Assembly (NCBI GenBank): GCA_038229135.1
Contig: JBBROS010000005.1
Location: 55,096-119,095 of the forward strand
Origin: JBBROS01 sp038229135
GTDB lineage: Bacteria; Pseudomonadota; Alphaproteobacteria; Acetobacterales; Acetobacteraceae
Reading direction: 5' to 3'
Length of the DNA stretch: 64,000 bases
Below are positions 9,476-23,099 of the stretch, piece by piece. A program made the position numbers and the translations under genes. The notes under the pieces are model-generated. The model ran no database searches. It was not told where the DNA came from and saw only the letters and a list, made by a program, of their open reading frames with translations. Each line of letters starts with the position of its first letter. The stretch's first letter is position 1.

Positions 9476-10615
9476 CTAGGCCGCGATCAACCCGCCCAGC
9501 CGGGCCAAGGCCGCCAAGTGGGACTGCGTGTCGCCAAAGCCGCGCTCGATCATGGTCATGCGCTTGAACGCATGCCCCACGGCGTACTCCATCGTGACCC
9601 CGATGCCGCCATGCAGCTGGATCGCCTCCTGCCCGATGTGCCGCCCGCTGCGCCCGATCTGCACCTTCGCCGCATGGATCGCGCGCTTGCGCTCCAACGC
9701 GTCGTCCGACCCGGCCATCATCGTCGCATACAGCGCCATGCTCCGCGCCTGTTCGAGCGACACATACATGTCCACCGCCCGGTGCTGCAGCGCCTGGTTG
9801 TCCCCGATCGGGCGGCCAAACTGCGTCCGGGTCTTCAGGTAATCGACCGTCATGTCGTGCATGGACTGCATGAGCCCCACAGCCTCCGAGCACAGCGCCG
9901 CGATGGCCTCGTCCTCGGCACGCTCGATGGCCGGCAGCGCCTCACCCGGCTCCCCCAACGACGTCGCAGGGGCACCCTCGAGCGTGATCTCGGCGGCCCG
10001 CGACCCGTCCTGCGTCGGATAGCCCCGGCGCAACACGCCCGGGCCGGCCGCATCCACGACAAATAGCCCGATGCCGTGCCGCTCCCGCTCATCGCCGTGC
10101 ACCCTGGCGCTCACCAGCAGCGTGTCCGCGCTGTCGCCGTGCAGCACGAGGCTCTTGGCCCCATCCAGGCGCCACGCCCCGCCCTCCTGCCGCGCCGTGG
10201 TCTTCACGTCGTTCAACGAATACCGCGACTGCCGCTCGGCCTGAGCGAAGGCCAGCAGCCGCTCCCCGGCCGCGACCCCTTCCACGAGCGGCCCCCGCTC
10301 AGCCGCCGTTGCCCCGTGCCGCAGCAGCGCGCCACACAGCACGACGGATGCGAAGAACGGCTCAGCCACGAGGTGCCGGCCAAACGCTTCCATAACCAAC
10401 GCCGTCTCGACTGCACCGCCGCCAAACCCGCCCTCGTCCTCGGCGAACGGCAGTCCCAGAAGCCCCTGCTCGGCCAGGGCCGACCAGTTCGCACGCGACC
10501 AGCCGTCCGGCTCCCGCCGCGCCGCTTGACGCTGCTCGAAGCCATACCGATCCGATAGCATCCGCTCGACGCTGTCTTTCAACAGCCTCTGATCGTCGCC
10601 GAGGTCGAAGTCCAT
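9476..10615 (-). CDS. Acyl-CoA dehydrogenase family protein
   Basis: 379-residue flavoprotein that would oxidise an acyl-CoA to the enoyl-CoA. The N-terminal alpha domain, middle beta domain and C-terminal helical domain are in the normal order; the C-terminus has TRTQFGRPIGDNQALQHR and the AIQLHGGIGVTMEY motif typical of the family. The ATG start (MDFDLGDDQRLLKDSVERML) gives the standard family N-terminus. Minus strand, upstream of the transglycosylase. Substrate unknown; no partner enoyl-CoA hydratase is adjacent. Confidence 0.9.
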   Translation of the reverse strand: MDFDLGDDQRLLKDSVERMLSDRYGFEQRQAARREPDGWSRANWSALAEQGLLGLPFAEDEGGFGGGAVETALVMEAFGRHLVAEPFFASVVLCGALLRHGATAAERGPLVEGVAAGERLLAFAQAERQSRYSLNDVKTTARQEGGAWRLDGAKSLVLHGDSADTLLVSARVHGDERERHGIGLFVVDAAGPGVLRRGYPTQDGSRAAEITLEGAPATSLGEPGEALPAIERAEDEAIAALCSEAVGLMQSMHDMTVDYLKTRTQFGRPIGDNQALQHRAVDMYVSLEQARSMALYATMMAGSDDALERKRAIHAAKVQIGRSGRHIGQEAIQLHGGIGVTMEYAVGHAFKRMTMIERGFGDTQSHLAALARLGGLIAA

Positions 10616-10695
10616 GAAGCGCTCTCCGCCGCTACGCCGGCGCAGGTTACGCCGTATGCCTACAAAGACGAAGGGCGCCGCCCGGACCTGGCAAC

Positions 10696-10851
10696 CTACA
10701 GCCCGCGTCTGACCTCGTCGGCCGAGCGCGTGACGGCGCGGCCCGCCGCACTCACGTCCTGCCCTGCACCAGCCGTCGTGTTGCACGCCGCCAGCAGCGG
10801 CGAGAGCGACGCCAGCGCGAGAGCGACGAGCACGAAACGAATGATCGACAT
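10696..10851 (-). CDS. Entericidin A/B family lipoprotein
   Basis: 51 residues: a hydrophobic signal peptide with lipobox LLAAC (Cys23), then NTTAGAGQDVSAAGRAVTRSAD, the short amphipathic tail typical of entericidins, small membrane lipoproteins related to bacteriolytic toxin-antidote pairs and common as single copies in alphaproteobacteria. A strong GGAGGAG ribosome-binding site precedes the ATG. Only one entericidin gene is present here, so no antidote/toxin pair is visible. Confidence 0.85.
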   Translation of the reverse strand: MSIIRFVLVALALASLSPLLAACNTTAGAGQDVSAAGRAVTRSADEVRRGL

Positions 10852-10908
10852 GGGACACTCCTCCAAACTGCTCAGCCTGGGAGAGAACGTGCTCACCCGG
10901 CGCCGGTT

Positions 10909-11577
10909 TCAGAAATCGAGGTCTGCGTAATGCGCGGGGGGATCGACCCCGGGCACCCGATCCGCGAGCAGGCCCCGGAAGCTCGGCCGGGACTTCACCC
11001 GCGCATACCACTCCCGCGTCGCGGCCGAGATGGTCCAGTCCACGTCCCCAGCAAAATCCAACGACGACAGATGCGACGCTGCCGCGAAATCCGCCAAGGA
11101 GAGTGCCCCCCCCGCCAGCCATCGCCGCGTCTCGGCCAGATACCCGATATAGGCCATGTGATGCCGCAGGTTCGTGTAACCGGCCCGCAACGCCCCGGCA
11201 TCCGGGTTGCCCATCCCCATCGCCCGCTTCATGAACTTCTCGAAGAGCAAGTTCGCCGTCACCTCGGCGGCGAACTTGCCATCGAACCACGCCACAAGCC
11301 GCCGAACCTCCACCCGCTCCGCCAACGTGTGCCCCAGCAGCGGCGTGTCCGGATAGGCCTCCTCCAGATACTCGCAGATCACCTGGCTGTCCGGGATGAC
11401 GAGCCCGTTCTCCTCGATCAACGTCGGCACTTTGCAGGCCGGGTTCAGCTCCAGATACTCCGGCCTACGATCCCAGACCTTCTCGATCCGAAGCTCGAAC
11501 GGCAACCGCTTTTCGGTGAGCACGAGCCGCACCTTGCGGGAGAAGGGCGATAGGGGGAGGTGGTGGAGGAGCCGCAT
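10909..11577 (-). CDS. Glutathione S-transferase family protein
   Basis: 222 residues. An N-terminal thioredoxin-like domain (LSPFSRKVRLVLTEK, then PACKVPTLIEE and DSQVICEYLEE, the glutathione-binding segment) is followed by an all-helical C-terminal domain (SLADFAAASHLSSLDF). It lacks the SSC..RVRIAL-type motif of zeta-class GSTs, so it is a poor candidate for the maleylacetoacetate isomerase missing from the homogentisate operon. The ATG start is the one that places the beta strand MRLLHHLPLS at the N-terminus. Confidence 0.88.
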   Translation of the reverse strand: MRLLHHLPLSPFSRKVRLVLTEKRLPFELRIEKVWDRRPEYLELNPACKVPTLIEENGLVIPDSQVICEYLEEAYPDTPLLGHTLAERVEVRRLVAWFDGKFAAEVTANLLFEKFMKRAMGMGNPDAGALRAGYTNLRHHMAYIGYLAETRRWLAGGALSLADFAAASHLSSLDFAGDVDWTISAATREWYARVKSRPSFRGLLADRVPGVDPPAHYADLDF

Positions 11578-11657
11578 GGGGGATGTTATGCCGCCGACCG
11601 AACCACGGGGCAACGACGAGCCTGGACCGGACTCGAAGTCACCGAGCACTGTGAGGA

Positions 11658-12305
11658 ATGTCGACTATCCATCTCGTACCTGACGATCTGCGCGCGCTCT
11701 ACCACGTGAACGAGTGGCGGAACGCAACGGGGGTGCTCGAAACCGCCTGCCCAGACGAGTGGGCCGACATACAGGCGGTGCTGCGAACCTTTCGCCTACT
11801 CCGCTCAGAGGTAATCGTAGGTGGGGGAAACCGCTCCTTGATCTCGCGCCGGATCGACGGCGCCTTCTACGATCGAGGCTGGGTCGAGAAGAATTTTGCA
11901 ACGTCGTTCGTGGTGGACGACACAACGATCGAGAGCCCAACTCACGCGGTCGACTGCTTCCGTAATGGAGTGGCACTGGAAGTCGAGTGGAACAACAAGG
12001 ACCCGTTCTTCGACCGCGACCTCAACAACTTCCGCCTTCTCTTCGACCTGCGCGCCATACAGGTCGGCGTAGTGATCACCCGCGCAACAGAGCTTCAGAC
12101 CATATTCAAGGCAGAAGGGCGCGGCACCTCCTATGGGGCTGCTACAACGCACCATGAGAAGCTTTGGCCCAAGATCGAGGGCGGCGGTGGCGGTGGCTGC
12201 CCGGTGCTTACGTTTGCAATCACGCCCAGGCTCTACATCGACGATGGCATGGTCGCACTCCAACGGCTGAAGGCTGACCAGTCCACGGAAACAGAACCCG
12301 ATTAG
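11658..12305 (+). CDS. BglII/BstYI-family type II restriction endonuclease
   Basis: 215 residues. The core DCFRNGVALEVEWNNKDPFF gives Asp99, Glu108 and Glu110, i.e. a D-x8-E-x-E active site with the same spacing as Asp84/Glu93/Gln95 of BglII; the WNNKDPFFDRDLNNFR segment that follows is typical of the BglII/BstYI family. Those enzymes cut AGATCT or RGATCY, so a GATC-containing site is likely but unproved. It is arranged tail-to-tail with an adenine methyltransferase gene, the two stops overlapping by 4 bp. Codon use is less GC-biased than in neighbours, consistent with horizontal acquisition. Confidence 0.85.
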   Translation: MSTIHLVPDDLRALYHVNEWRNATGVLETACPDEWADIQAVLRTFRLLRSEVIVGGGNRSLISRRIDGAFYDRGWVEKNFATSFVVDDTTIESPTHAVDCFRNGVALEVEWNNKDPFFDRDLNNFRLLFDLRAIQVGVVITRATELQTIFKAEGRGTSYGAATTHHEKLWPKIEGGGGGGCPVLTFAITPRLYIDDGMVALQRLKADQSTETEPD

Positions 12306-12970
12306 CGGTCCAAAAGCGGCAGGCTTCTGCTGTGGTTGGCGTAAGTCTGCCAAGTCGGCTCATAAAATTCAGCTTGGTCGCCCCAACTCGTCCAGCCCTC
12401 GCGCAAGCCCCTGGCGAACAACTCGAGCCGCGGTCCGGGCGAGCAGGCTTCCAGGATCGGAAAAATCTCGTCGGGTTTGCGGGAGTGCTCCCGCTTCCTC
12501 GTCCCGAGATAATTCACCTGCGTCCGTCCGGGGGACAGCGTGCGAGCGTGCTTTCCCCTCACGCCGAACAACAGGATCTCAGTCACGTTACGGAAATAGA
12601 ACCCCACACCGCGCCCGTCGGAGCCGCCGTCTTTTCTTAGTTTATGCCAAACGATGTTGCTTTTGTACTGAAAACCCCACGCCTTCATAACTGAAAGGCC
12701 GTCCGGCAATAATGCGTTGGGCACCCAGAGATACAGATGCGAAGTCTCTGCTGCACACCGCGCCACCGGCAACGCAGCAATCGCGTCGAGCGACATCGTC
12801 GCATACCGATTGAGTCGCCGGTGCCCGGGCGCAACCTTCCCTGTACTGTTCTGAAAGTGCCAAGGCGGGTCCGCAAGGATACAGCCGAAACGACGCCCAG
12901 CCACAACCGCCAACAGCTCCGCAATCGGATCCGGCACTACTGGCAAACGAGAGACATCACCATCAGGCAT
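12302..12970 (-). CDS. MT-A70 family DNA adenine methyltransferase
   Basis: 222 residues. The catalytic motif DPPW lies at residues 34-37 (ILADPPWHFQNSTG), and the SAM-binding side is supplied by the C-terminal RLELFARGLREGWTSWGDQ segment, the permuted order typical of MT-A70/MunI-type N6-adenine methyltransferases. It converges on the BglII-type nuclease gene with overlapping stops, so it is the probable protective methylase of the pair. No controller (C) protein gene is seen. MT-A70 proteins also occur as orphan enzymes, but the tight pairing argues against that here. Confidence 0.87.
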   Translation of the reverse strand: MPDGDVSRLPVVPDPIAELLAVVAGRRFGCILADPPWHFQNSTGKVAPGHRRLNRYATMSLDAIAALPVARCAAETSHLYLWVPNALLPDGLSVMKAWGFQYKSNIVWHKLRKDGGSDGRGVGFYFRNVTEILLFGVRGKHARTLSPGRTQVNYLGTRKREHSRKPDEIFPILEACSPGPRLELFARGLREGWTSWGDQAEFYEPTWQTYANHSRSLPLLDR

Positions 12971-13036
12971 TGCGCATCAAACCACATCGATAGCCGATTC
13001 GGAACGGCACCCTCGCATCGAGATACTAACGCTCTG

Positions 13037-17572
<4,536 letters not shown>

Positions 17573-17577
17573 CTCGG

Positions 17578-19008
17578 TCACTCCGCCGCCAGGAGCTGCG
17601 CGCTCTGTTGAATGTACGTGTGCATGGACGCCGCCGCGTCCCGCCCGTCCCGGATGGCCCACACCACGAGGCTCGCGCCGCGCACGATGTCCCCGGCCGC
17701 GAACACGCCCGGCATCGTCGTCATGGCCGTACGGTGGTCCGTCTTCAGCGTGCCCCAGCGGCTGACCTCGAGACCGGGCTGGCCCCACAGGCGCGGCAGC
17801 TCTTCGGGGTCGAACCCCAGAGCCTTCACCACCAGGTCCGCTCCCACCGTGAAGCGCTGGTCCCCAGGCTCGACCGCCTGGCGCCCGGTCGCATCCGGCA
17901 TGCCGAGCCGCATCCGCTGCACCCGCACGCCGCTCACGCTCGTGTCGCCCAGGAACGCCTCGGGCTGGCTCAGCCAAACGAACTCGATGCCCTCCTCCTG
18001 CGCGTTCTTCACCTCGCGCATCGAGCCCGGCATGTTCGCCTGGTCGCGCCGATACAGGCACACCACCCGCGCCGCCCCCTGCCGCGCTGCCGTCCGCACG
18101 CAGTCCATCGCCGTGTCGCCGCCGCCGATCACCACCACGCGCTTACCGGCCGCATCCAGCGCGCCGCTATCGAACTCGGGCACGTCGTCGCCCAGCCCCT
18201 TGCGGTTGCTCGCCGTCAGATACTCCATCGCCGGCACGATGCCGGACAGCCCGCTGCCAGGCCCCCCGATGTCCCGCGCCTTATACACCCCGGTCGCGAT
18301 CAGCACCGCATCGTGCCGCGCCCGCAGCTCGGCGAAGCTCAACCCCTCGCCAATGCCGACCCCAAGGTGGAACTTGATCCCACCCTCCTCCAGCAGCTTC
18401 CAACGCCGGAGCACCACGTCCTTCTCGAGCTTGAAGCCGGGAATGCCGTAGATCATGAGCCCACCGACCCGGTCATACCGGTCGTACACGTGAACCTGGT
18501 AGCCCAGGGTCCGCAGCCGCTCGGCCGCCGCAAGCCCGCCCGGCCCGGCGCCCACGATGCCCACGCTCTGCGCCCGCTCTCTCCGCGGCGCCGGCGGCTT
18601 CACCCAGCCCTGCTCCCACGCATGGTCCGTGATGAACCGCTCGACGGCGCCGATGGTTACGCTCTCGAAGCCCTTCTCGATGACGCAGTTACCCTCGCAC
18701 AACCGGTCCTGCGGGCAGATGCGGCCGCAAATCTCAGGAAAGGTGTTCGTGGCGGAGCTGACCTCATACGCCTCCTGCAGCCGGTTCTCCGCCGTCAGCT
18801 TCAGCCAATCCGGGATGTTGTTTCCCAGCGGGCAATGGATCTGGCAGAACGGGATGCCGCACTGGCTACACCGGCTGGATTGCTCGCCCGCGCGCGCCGG
18901 GTCGAAATCCTTGTAGATTTCCGCGAAGTCCTCGCGCCGCGCCGACACAGCCCGCTTCTCGGGCGACATCTGGGGCAGGTTGACGAATTGCAGCATGCGG
19001 TCGGCCAT
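17578..19008 (-). CDS. gltD: Glutamate synthase (NADPH) small subunit
   Basis: 476 residues. Supplies electrons from NADPH through FAD and two 4Fe-4S clusters to GltB. The N-terminal cluster ligands are in RCSQCGIPFCQIHCPLG and CGRICPQDRLCEGNC; the FAD motif GAGPGGLAAAERL and NADPH motif GGGDTAMDC follow, and GVFAAGDIVRGASLVVWAI closes the FAD site. First gene of the minus-strand gltD-gltB pair. The 179-bp gap upstream (19009-19187) must hold the promoter; I see no clear sigma-54 site in it. Confidence 0.97.
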   Translation of the reverse strand: MADRMLQFVNLPQMSPEKRAVSARREDFAEIYKDFDPARAGEQSSRCSQCGIPFCQIHCPLGNNIPDWLKLTAENRLQEAYEVSSATNTFPEICGRICPQDRLCEGNCVIEKGFESVTIGAVERFITDHAWEQGWVKPPAPRRERAQSVGIVGAGPGGLAAAERLRTLGYQVHVYDRYDRVGGLMIYGIPGFKLEKDVVLRRWKLLEEGGIKFHLGVGIGEGLSFAELRARHDAVLIATGVYKARDIGGPGSGLSGIVPAMEYLTASNRKGLGDDVPEFDSGALDAAGKRVVVIGGGDTAMDCVRTAARQGAARVVCLYRRDQANMPGSMREVKNAQEEGIEFVWLSQPEAFLGDTSVSGVRVQRMRLGMPDATGRQAVEPGDQRFTVGADLVVKALGFDPEELPRLWGQPGLEVSRWGTLKTDHRTAMTTMPGVFAAGDIVRGASLVVWAIRDGRDAAASMHTYIQQSAQLLAAE

Positions 19009-19187
19009 GGGCGGTGCCTCGAACGAACGCCGGACAGCCCGGCTCTGCTCTCTTACGGTTGCACACGCCCGCCCAAAAGCAATATACGACCGTTACGACA
19101 GGAACGCTGACGTTATAGCTGGTATGCACGACGCCGAGGGCGGATGAGGCGGGCGCCACCTTGATTAATAGGTCCGGTGCGGACCTT

Positions 19188-20138
19188 TCAAACCGGAGCC
19201 GCCTCCCGCTTGCCCCCGCCCTGCCGATATCGGTCGAGATAGGTCGGCACAACGAGCTCTACCGGGGTGGGCGTGATCCCGAGTTCCACCAGTCCCGGCA
19301 TGTCGGGCGCCGCCACGTTGTCCCGCGCCAGCAGCAGCAACTGGTCCCGCGTGAGAGGCTTGCCAGGCACGAGCTCCCCGATCCGCGCCTGGATGCGCGC
19401 GAGCCCGTCCGGCACCTCCCATAAGAACCGGTGCCGCTTCGTCTCGTGCAGGATATACTGCAACAGCTCGCGAAAGGTGTAGATGCGGGGCCCGCCCAGC
19501 TCGTACGTCTGTCCTGGCGACTCCTCACGCACCAGCGCCGCCGCCACGGCGTCCGCCACGTCGCCCACGAACACAGGCTGGAACCGGGTGTCGCCATGGA
19601 TCACCGGCATCACCGGCAGGCTCATCGCCATGGCGCCGAACCGGTTGAAGAACTGGTCCTCGGCGCCGAACACCAGGCTCGGCCGCAACACGGTGGCGCC
19701 GGGCATCGCCGCCCGAACCGCGATCTCGCCCGCCGCCTTGGTCTGCGCATACAGGCTTGGGCTCGCCGCATCCGCCCCGATGGCGCTTACCTGGACCATT
19801 CGTTGCACCCCGGCCGCCGCGGCAAGCCGCGCGATCCGCCCGGCCCCCTCCGCCTGCAGCCGTTGGAAGTCGCCGGCACGCTTCTCCGCCAGGATGCCTA
19901 CGAGGTTCACCACCACGTCCGCCCCCTCGACCGCCCGCGCCACCGCCGCCTCGTCCCCGATCGACACGTAGAGCGGCACCACCTGGCCCACCCGCCCAGC
20001 CACCATCAGGTCCTTGGCCCGTTCCGTGTCCCGCCCCGCCACCCGCACCACGTGCCCGAGAGCAGCCAGCCGCTTGACCACATACCGCCCGATGAACCCG
20101 CTCCCGCCAAAGACGGTCGCAACGCTGCGTGTGGGCAT
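19188..20138 (-). CDS. Complex I NDUFA9-subunit-like NAD(P)H-binding protein
   Basis: 316 residues, atypical short-chain dehydrogenase fold. The N-terminal nucleotide motif TVFGGSGFIGRYVVKRLA is followed by DVVVNLVGILAEK and the SALGAD-type and YAQTKAAGE segments, matching the bacterial relatives of the mitochondrial complex I accessory subunit NDUFA9. In alphaproteobacteria these are often annotated as complex I NDUFA9 subunit family proteins; a role in quinone biosynthesis or complex I assembly is inferred. A GGAGA site precedes the ATG. Its upstream side borders the left end of the rearranged accessory block. Confidence 0.85.
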   Translation of the reverse strand: MPTRSVATVFGGSGFIGRYVVKRLAALGHVVRVAGRDTERAKDLMVAGRVGQVVPLYVSIGDEAAVARAVEGADVVVNLVGILAEKRAGDFQRLQAEGAGRIARLAAAAGVQRMVQVSAIGADAASPSLYAQTKAAGEIAVRAAMPGATVLRPSLVFGAEDQFFNRFGAMAMSLPVMPVIHGDTRFQPVFVGDVADAVAAALVREESPGQTYELGGPRIYTFRELLQYILHETKRHRFLWEVPDGLARIQARIGELVPGKPLTRDQLLLLARDNVAAPDMPGLVELGITPTPVELVVPTYLDRYRQGGGKREAAPV

Positions 20139-20189
20139 GAAGGGGGATCTCCGCTGAAGGCTCCCCCTACTACGTGCGCTTTCCCCCAC

Positions 20190-20935
20190 TCTCAAGCACG
20201 ACCGACATCGCGACGAAGGCCGGGCAGTTCGACATCCTGACGGTCGGTAAGTACGAGGTGCCGATCTGGGCGAAGCAGAACTGGTTGCTGCCGATGGACA
20301 ACCTGCCGGCGGAGTATGCGGTGGACGACCTGCTGAAGCCGGTGCGGGACGGGCTGACGTTCGAGGGGAAGTTGTACGGCCTGCCGTTCTATGCCGAAAG
20401 CGCCATGACCTACTACCGCAAGGACCTGTTCCAGAAGGCCGGCATCGCGATGCCGGACGCCCCGACCTATGAGCAAATCCGCGGCTTTGCCGACAAGACA
20501 CCGACAAGCCGAACCAGGTGTACGGCATGTGCCTGCGCGGCAAGCCGGGCTGGGGCGAGAACATGGCCTACGTCACCACGCTGGTGACGGCTATGGGCGG
20601 CCAATGGTTCGACGCAGCCTGAAAGCCCGTGATAGACACCCCGGCCTGGAAGCAGACGATCAGCTACTATAGCGACATCCTCAAGGCCAACGGCCCGCCC
20701 GGCGCAGGTCGAACGGCTTCAATGAGAACCTGGCCCTGTTCGCCAGCGGCAAGTGCGGCATGTGGATCGACGCGACGGTCGCCGGCGGGATGCTGTTCGA
20801 CACCAAGCAGTCGCAGGTCGCCGACAAGGTGGGCTTTGCGCCGATGCCCACCGGCAGCTTCAAGGGCGGCCCGACCTGGCTGTGGAGTTGGAACCTGGCC
20901 ATCCCCGCCTCCACCAAGCATGCCGATGCGGGTTC
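20190..20935 (+). pseudogene. Broken polyol/sugar ABC transporter substrate-binding protein, middle part
   Basis: Homology to sorbitol/mannitol-type (SmoE-like) solute-binding proteins begins abruptly at TDIATKAGQFDILTVG and ends at about 20935 (LAIPASTKHADA). At least two frameshifts (near 20500 and 20706) and an in-frame TGA at 20620 (a Trp codon in relatives) interrupt it. The signal peptide and first ~75 residues are missing here, but a matching N-terminal piece lies at 33718-33950. The C-terminal part is absent altogether; the convergent DUF2254 gene begins where the homology stops. Confidence 0.8.
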
Positions 20936-20962
20936 AGGGAGCGGCTTGGACCGGAACTTGCG

Positions 20963-22240
20963 CTACTTCAGCTGGAACGCCACGTGACGCTGGCGCACGT
21001 CGTCGAGGTCGGACGTGTTGGGCACGCTTCGCTCGGCGTCCGCGAGCACGAGGCCGGCGTGCCGGCGCAGGCTCGCGCGCCGCTCCGGATCCGGCTCGCA
21101 GCCCGCCACCGCCGTCAGAACCTCCAGGATGCGGACCAGGACGGCGACGCTGCCATCTGCACTCTGCCGGATCATGTGGAACATCGAATCGGTCAGCCCG
21201 GCATAGTCGAAACCCGGCGCCTGCACGGCGACCTGACCGCCGCGAACTATCGTCCCGGTCGGCAGATGCAGCGGCACGAGATCGCACAGGGCCGCACCCA
21301 GGCGGTCGAGCACGCTTATGGCAGTGTGCGGGTCGTTGATACCCGGCGACAGCGCTCGCACCGCAACCTCCACCAACTGGCGGATGGCGTATTCCAGGTC
21401 GTCCGAGCTGACGCGCTGCGGGCCGAGCGCCGTGGCGTCCGCAACCGCGCTGCTGGCGCCCTCGGTGGCCGGCACTACCTCGGCGATCATCGCTCCGGGA
21501 AACACGTAGTCGCCAGGCTTCACGAGCAGCCGGACCGACGCGCCCTGCCCGGCGGCCCAGTCCGCCAGGCCATCGGCGTCGAGGTGCTGCAGGTAGCCGC
21601 GCCTTGGGTCGGTCACGGGGGCTGCACCGTCCCAGAACGCCTCCGGTTGCGGCTGCGGCTGGGTGGCATTGGTTGTCAGCCGGCCGACTGCGGACTGGAC
21701 CTCCTCGCTGACCAGCTCGATCACGGTGTCCACGTTGATGCGTCCGGCCATGTGTCCGACGAAGTACACCAGCGTGCCCACGCAAACGAAGGCGAGCAGG
21801 ATAGCCACGGTCAGCGACAGGTGCGGGACGAACTCCCCCTCGCCTTGGGTCCGCACGCTGCGAAGCACCATGAGCGCGTAGGAGAACGTGCCGAGGAAGG
21901 CCCCCAGTGTGAACTGGTTGCCGCGGTCGCTGGTGAAGTTCCGCAGCAGCCGCGGCCCCATCTGCCCCGCCGCCAGGGACAAGGCGGCGATGGTGATCGA
22001 GAACACGGTGCCCGCCACCCCGATGGTCGAGGACGCGACCGCCCCGAGCAGGGTGCGCGCTCCGGTGCCGCCGCCGTTGTAGAGCCACGGGCCGTCGAGC
22101 AGGAATTGCGGGACGTCGCCGCTGCCGTCGAGGTTGACAAGGCCTACCGCCCCCAGCACCCCGGCCATGACCATGAGGCCGGGGAGCAGCCAGAACGTGT
22201 CGGCCAGGTCGCTCAGGAACTGCCGGATACGGACGGTCAA
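20963..22240 (-). CDS. DUF2254 family membrane protein
   Basis: 425 residues from a TTG start. Four hydrophobic helices (about residues 15-40, 60-90, 110-135, 140-165) are followed by a long soluble domain containing VKPGDYVFPGAMIAEV and GINDPHTAISVLDRLG, which match DUF2254, a poorly known inner-membrane family. No ATG gives a full first helix, so TTG at 22240 is the best start; there is no clear ribosome-binding site. First gene inside the accessory block, opposite in strand to the MscS and antiporter genes. Confidence 0.75.
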   Translation of the reverse strand: MTVRIRQFLSDLADTFWLLPGLMVMAGVLGAVGLVNLDGSGDVPQFLLDGPWLYNGGGTGARTLLGAVASSTIGVAGTVFSITIAALSLAAGQMGPRLLRNFTSDRGNQFTLGAFLGTFSYALMVLRSVRTQGEGEFVPHLSLTVAILLAFVCVGTLVYFVGHMAGRINVDTVIELVSEEVQSAVGRLTTNATQPQPQPEAFWDGAAPVTDPRRGYLQHLDADGLADWAAGQGASVRLLVKPGDYVFPGAMIAEVVPATEGASSAVADATALGPQRVSSDDLEYAIRQLVEVAVRALSPGINDPHTAISVLDRLGAALCDLVPLHLPTGTIVRGGQVAVQAPGFDYAGLTDSMFHMIRQSADGSVAVLVRILEVLTAVAGCEPDPERRASLRRHAGLVLADAERSVPNTSDLDDVRQRHVAFQLK

Positions 22241-23099
22241 GGGACAGCCCGTCGGTTTAGGGCTTCGGCCGCCCCGAGCCGGCGCGCGGCATCCGCTGCC
22301 ACGAAGTCGTTTGCCAGCACGTGATGGACTCCCTACGGGCAGACCAACTGTGACGCCGAATAGCCGATCATGGAAGCAAGCATGAACGAGACGACGAGCG
22401 CGCGACCAACAGCCAGCACTCTCCACCCCAGTCGGCCGCCTGGGGCAGCAGCACAACCGCCACGCGACCATGGCTCCGTCGAGCTCGAACACCCCCCGGC
22501 GCTGCCAGCGTAGGGAAAGAACACGGACTTGCCTGCGATGCTGGCGGCCAGCAGAGGGGATGCGCATGGGTTGTATGGTTTGGCCTTTCGGCACTACCGA
22601 ACACCACAAGGCTTCCACACAACTCTGCCTCTCCCGCCATGACCTACATCGGCAACGCGCCCAACATCATGGTCCGCTCCATCGCCAGCGAGCGCGGAAT
22701 TCGAATGCCCTCTTTCCTCGGCTACATGGCCTGGTCCTGCGCCGTGCTGTTGTCCACCTTCGCGCTCGTGACCATGGTGTTCTTCCGCGGCTGAGCGACG
22801 CGCAGGCCGAGTTTCAGCACACGCGCTCGAGCTGGACCACGCCCGGGCCGAGGCGGTGCATCGCCTACGAGGCGGATCCGTATGCCTTGGGGACGCGGCT
22901 GACTTGGTGGTGCAGGCCGGGGTGCATCGCATTGCCGTCTGCCCCCGGCGAGGTTTTGGGGTGCCTGATCGCCGCCGGCGAACCTGCGAACACAGCGGGG
23001 CCGCTGACGCCGCGCGGAAACCGACGCCAGCTTGACCGTTATAGGGGTAGGCCGGGCCGGCGCGGGCACGCTCGACTTCGACCGCAAAGGCGACGCATC
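22241..23099. other. 860-bp stretch without an intact gene
   Basis: Between the DUF2254 and mscS genes. The only recognisable item is a 51-codon remnant of a sodium:proton antiporter (22639-22794). The rest has no credible coding sequence on either strand. The promoters of the two divergent flanking genes must lie at its ends. Confidence 0.7.
22639..22794 (+). pseudogene. C-terminal remnant of a Na+/H+ antiporter (citrate-transporter superfamily)
   Basis: The 51 codons read TYIGNAPNIMVRSIASERG, then RMPSFLGYMAWS and a closing hydrophobic helix ending VFFRG. This is the conserved last segment of NhaD/citrate-transporter-type antiporters, which are normally over 400 residues. Everything upstream of it is missing, so it cannot function. 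It fits with the other ion-transport genes of this block, suggesting that the block once carried another antiporter. Confidence 0.7.

Noticed and set aside
10909..11577. The GST as maleylacetoacetate isomerase
   Set aside because: The zeta-class active-site motif is absent and the gene is 5 kb from the homogentisate operon in a separate transcript.
11658..12970. GATC avoidance as support for the restriction specificity
   Set aside because: AGATCT occurs several times in the window (for example near 4897, 23889 and 49770), so no avoidance can be claimed by eye.
22470..23099. An N-terminal extension of MscS upstream of 23100
   Set aside because: Low-complexity residues without membrane helices; ATG 23100 gives the normal MscS start.
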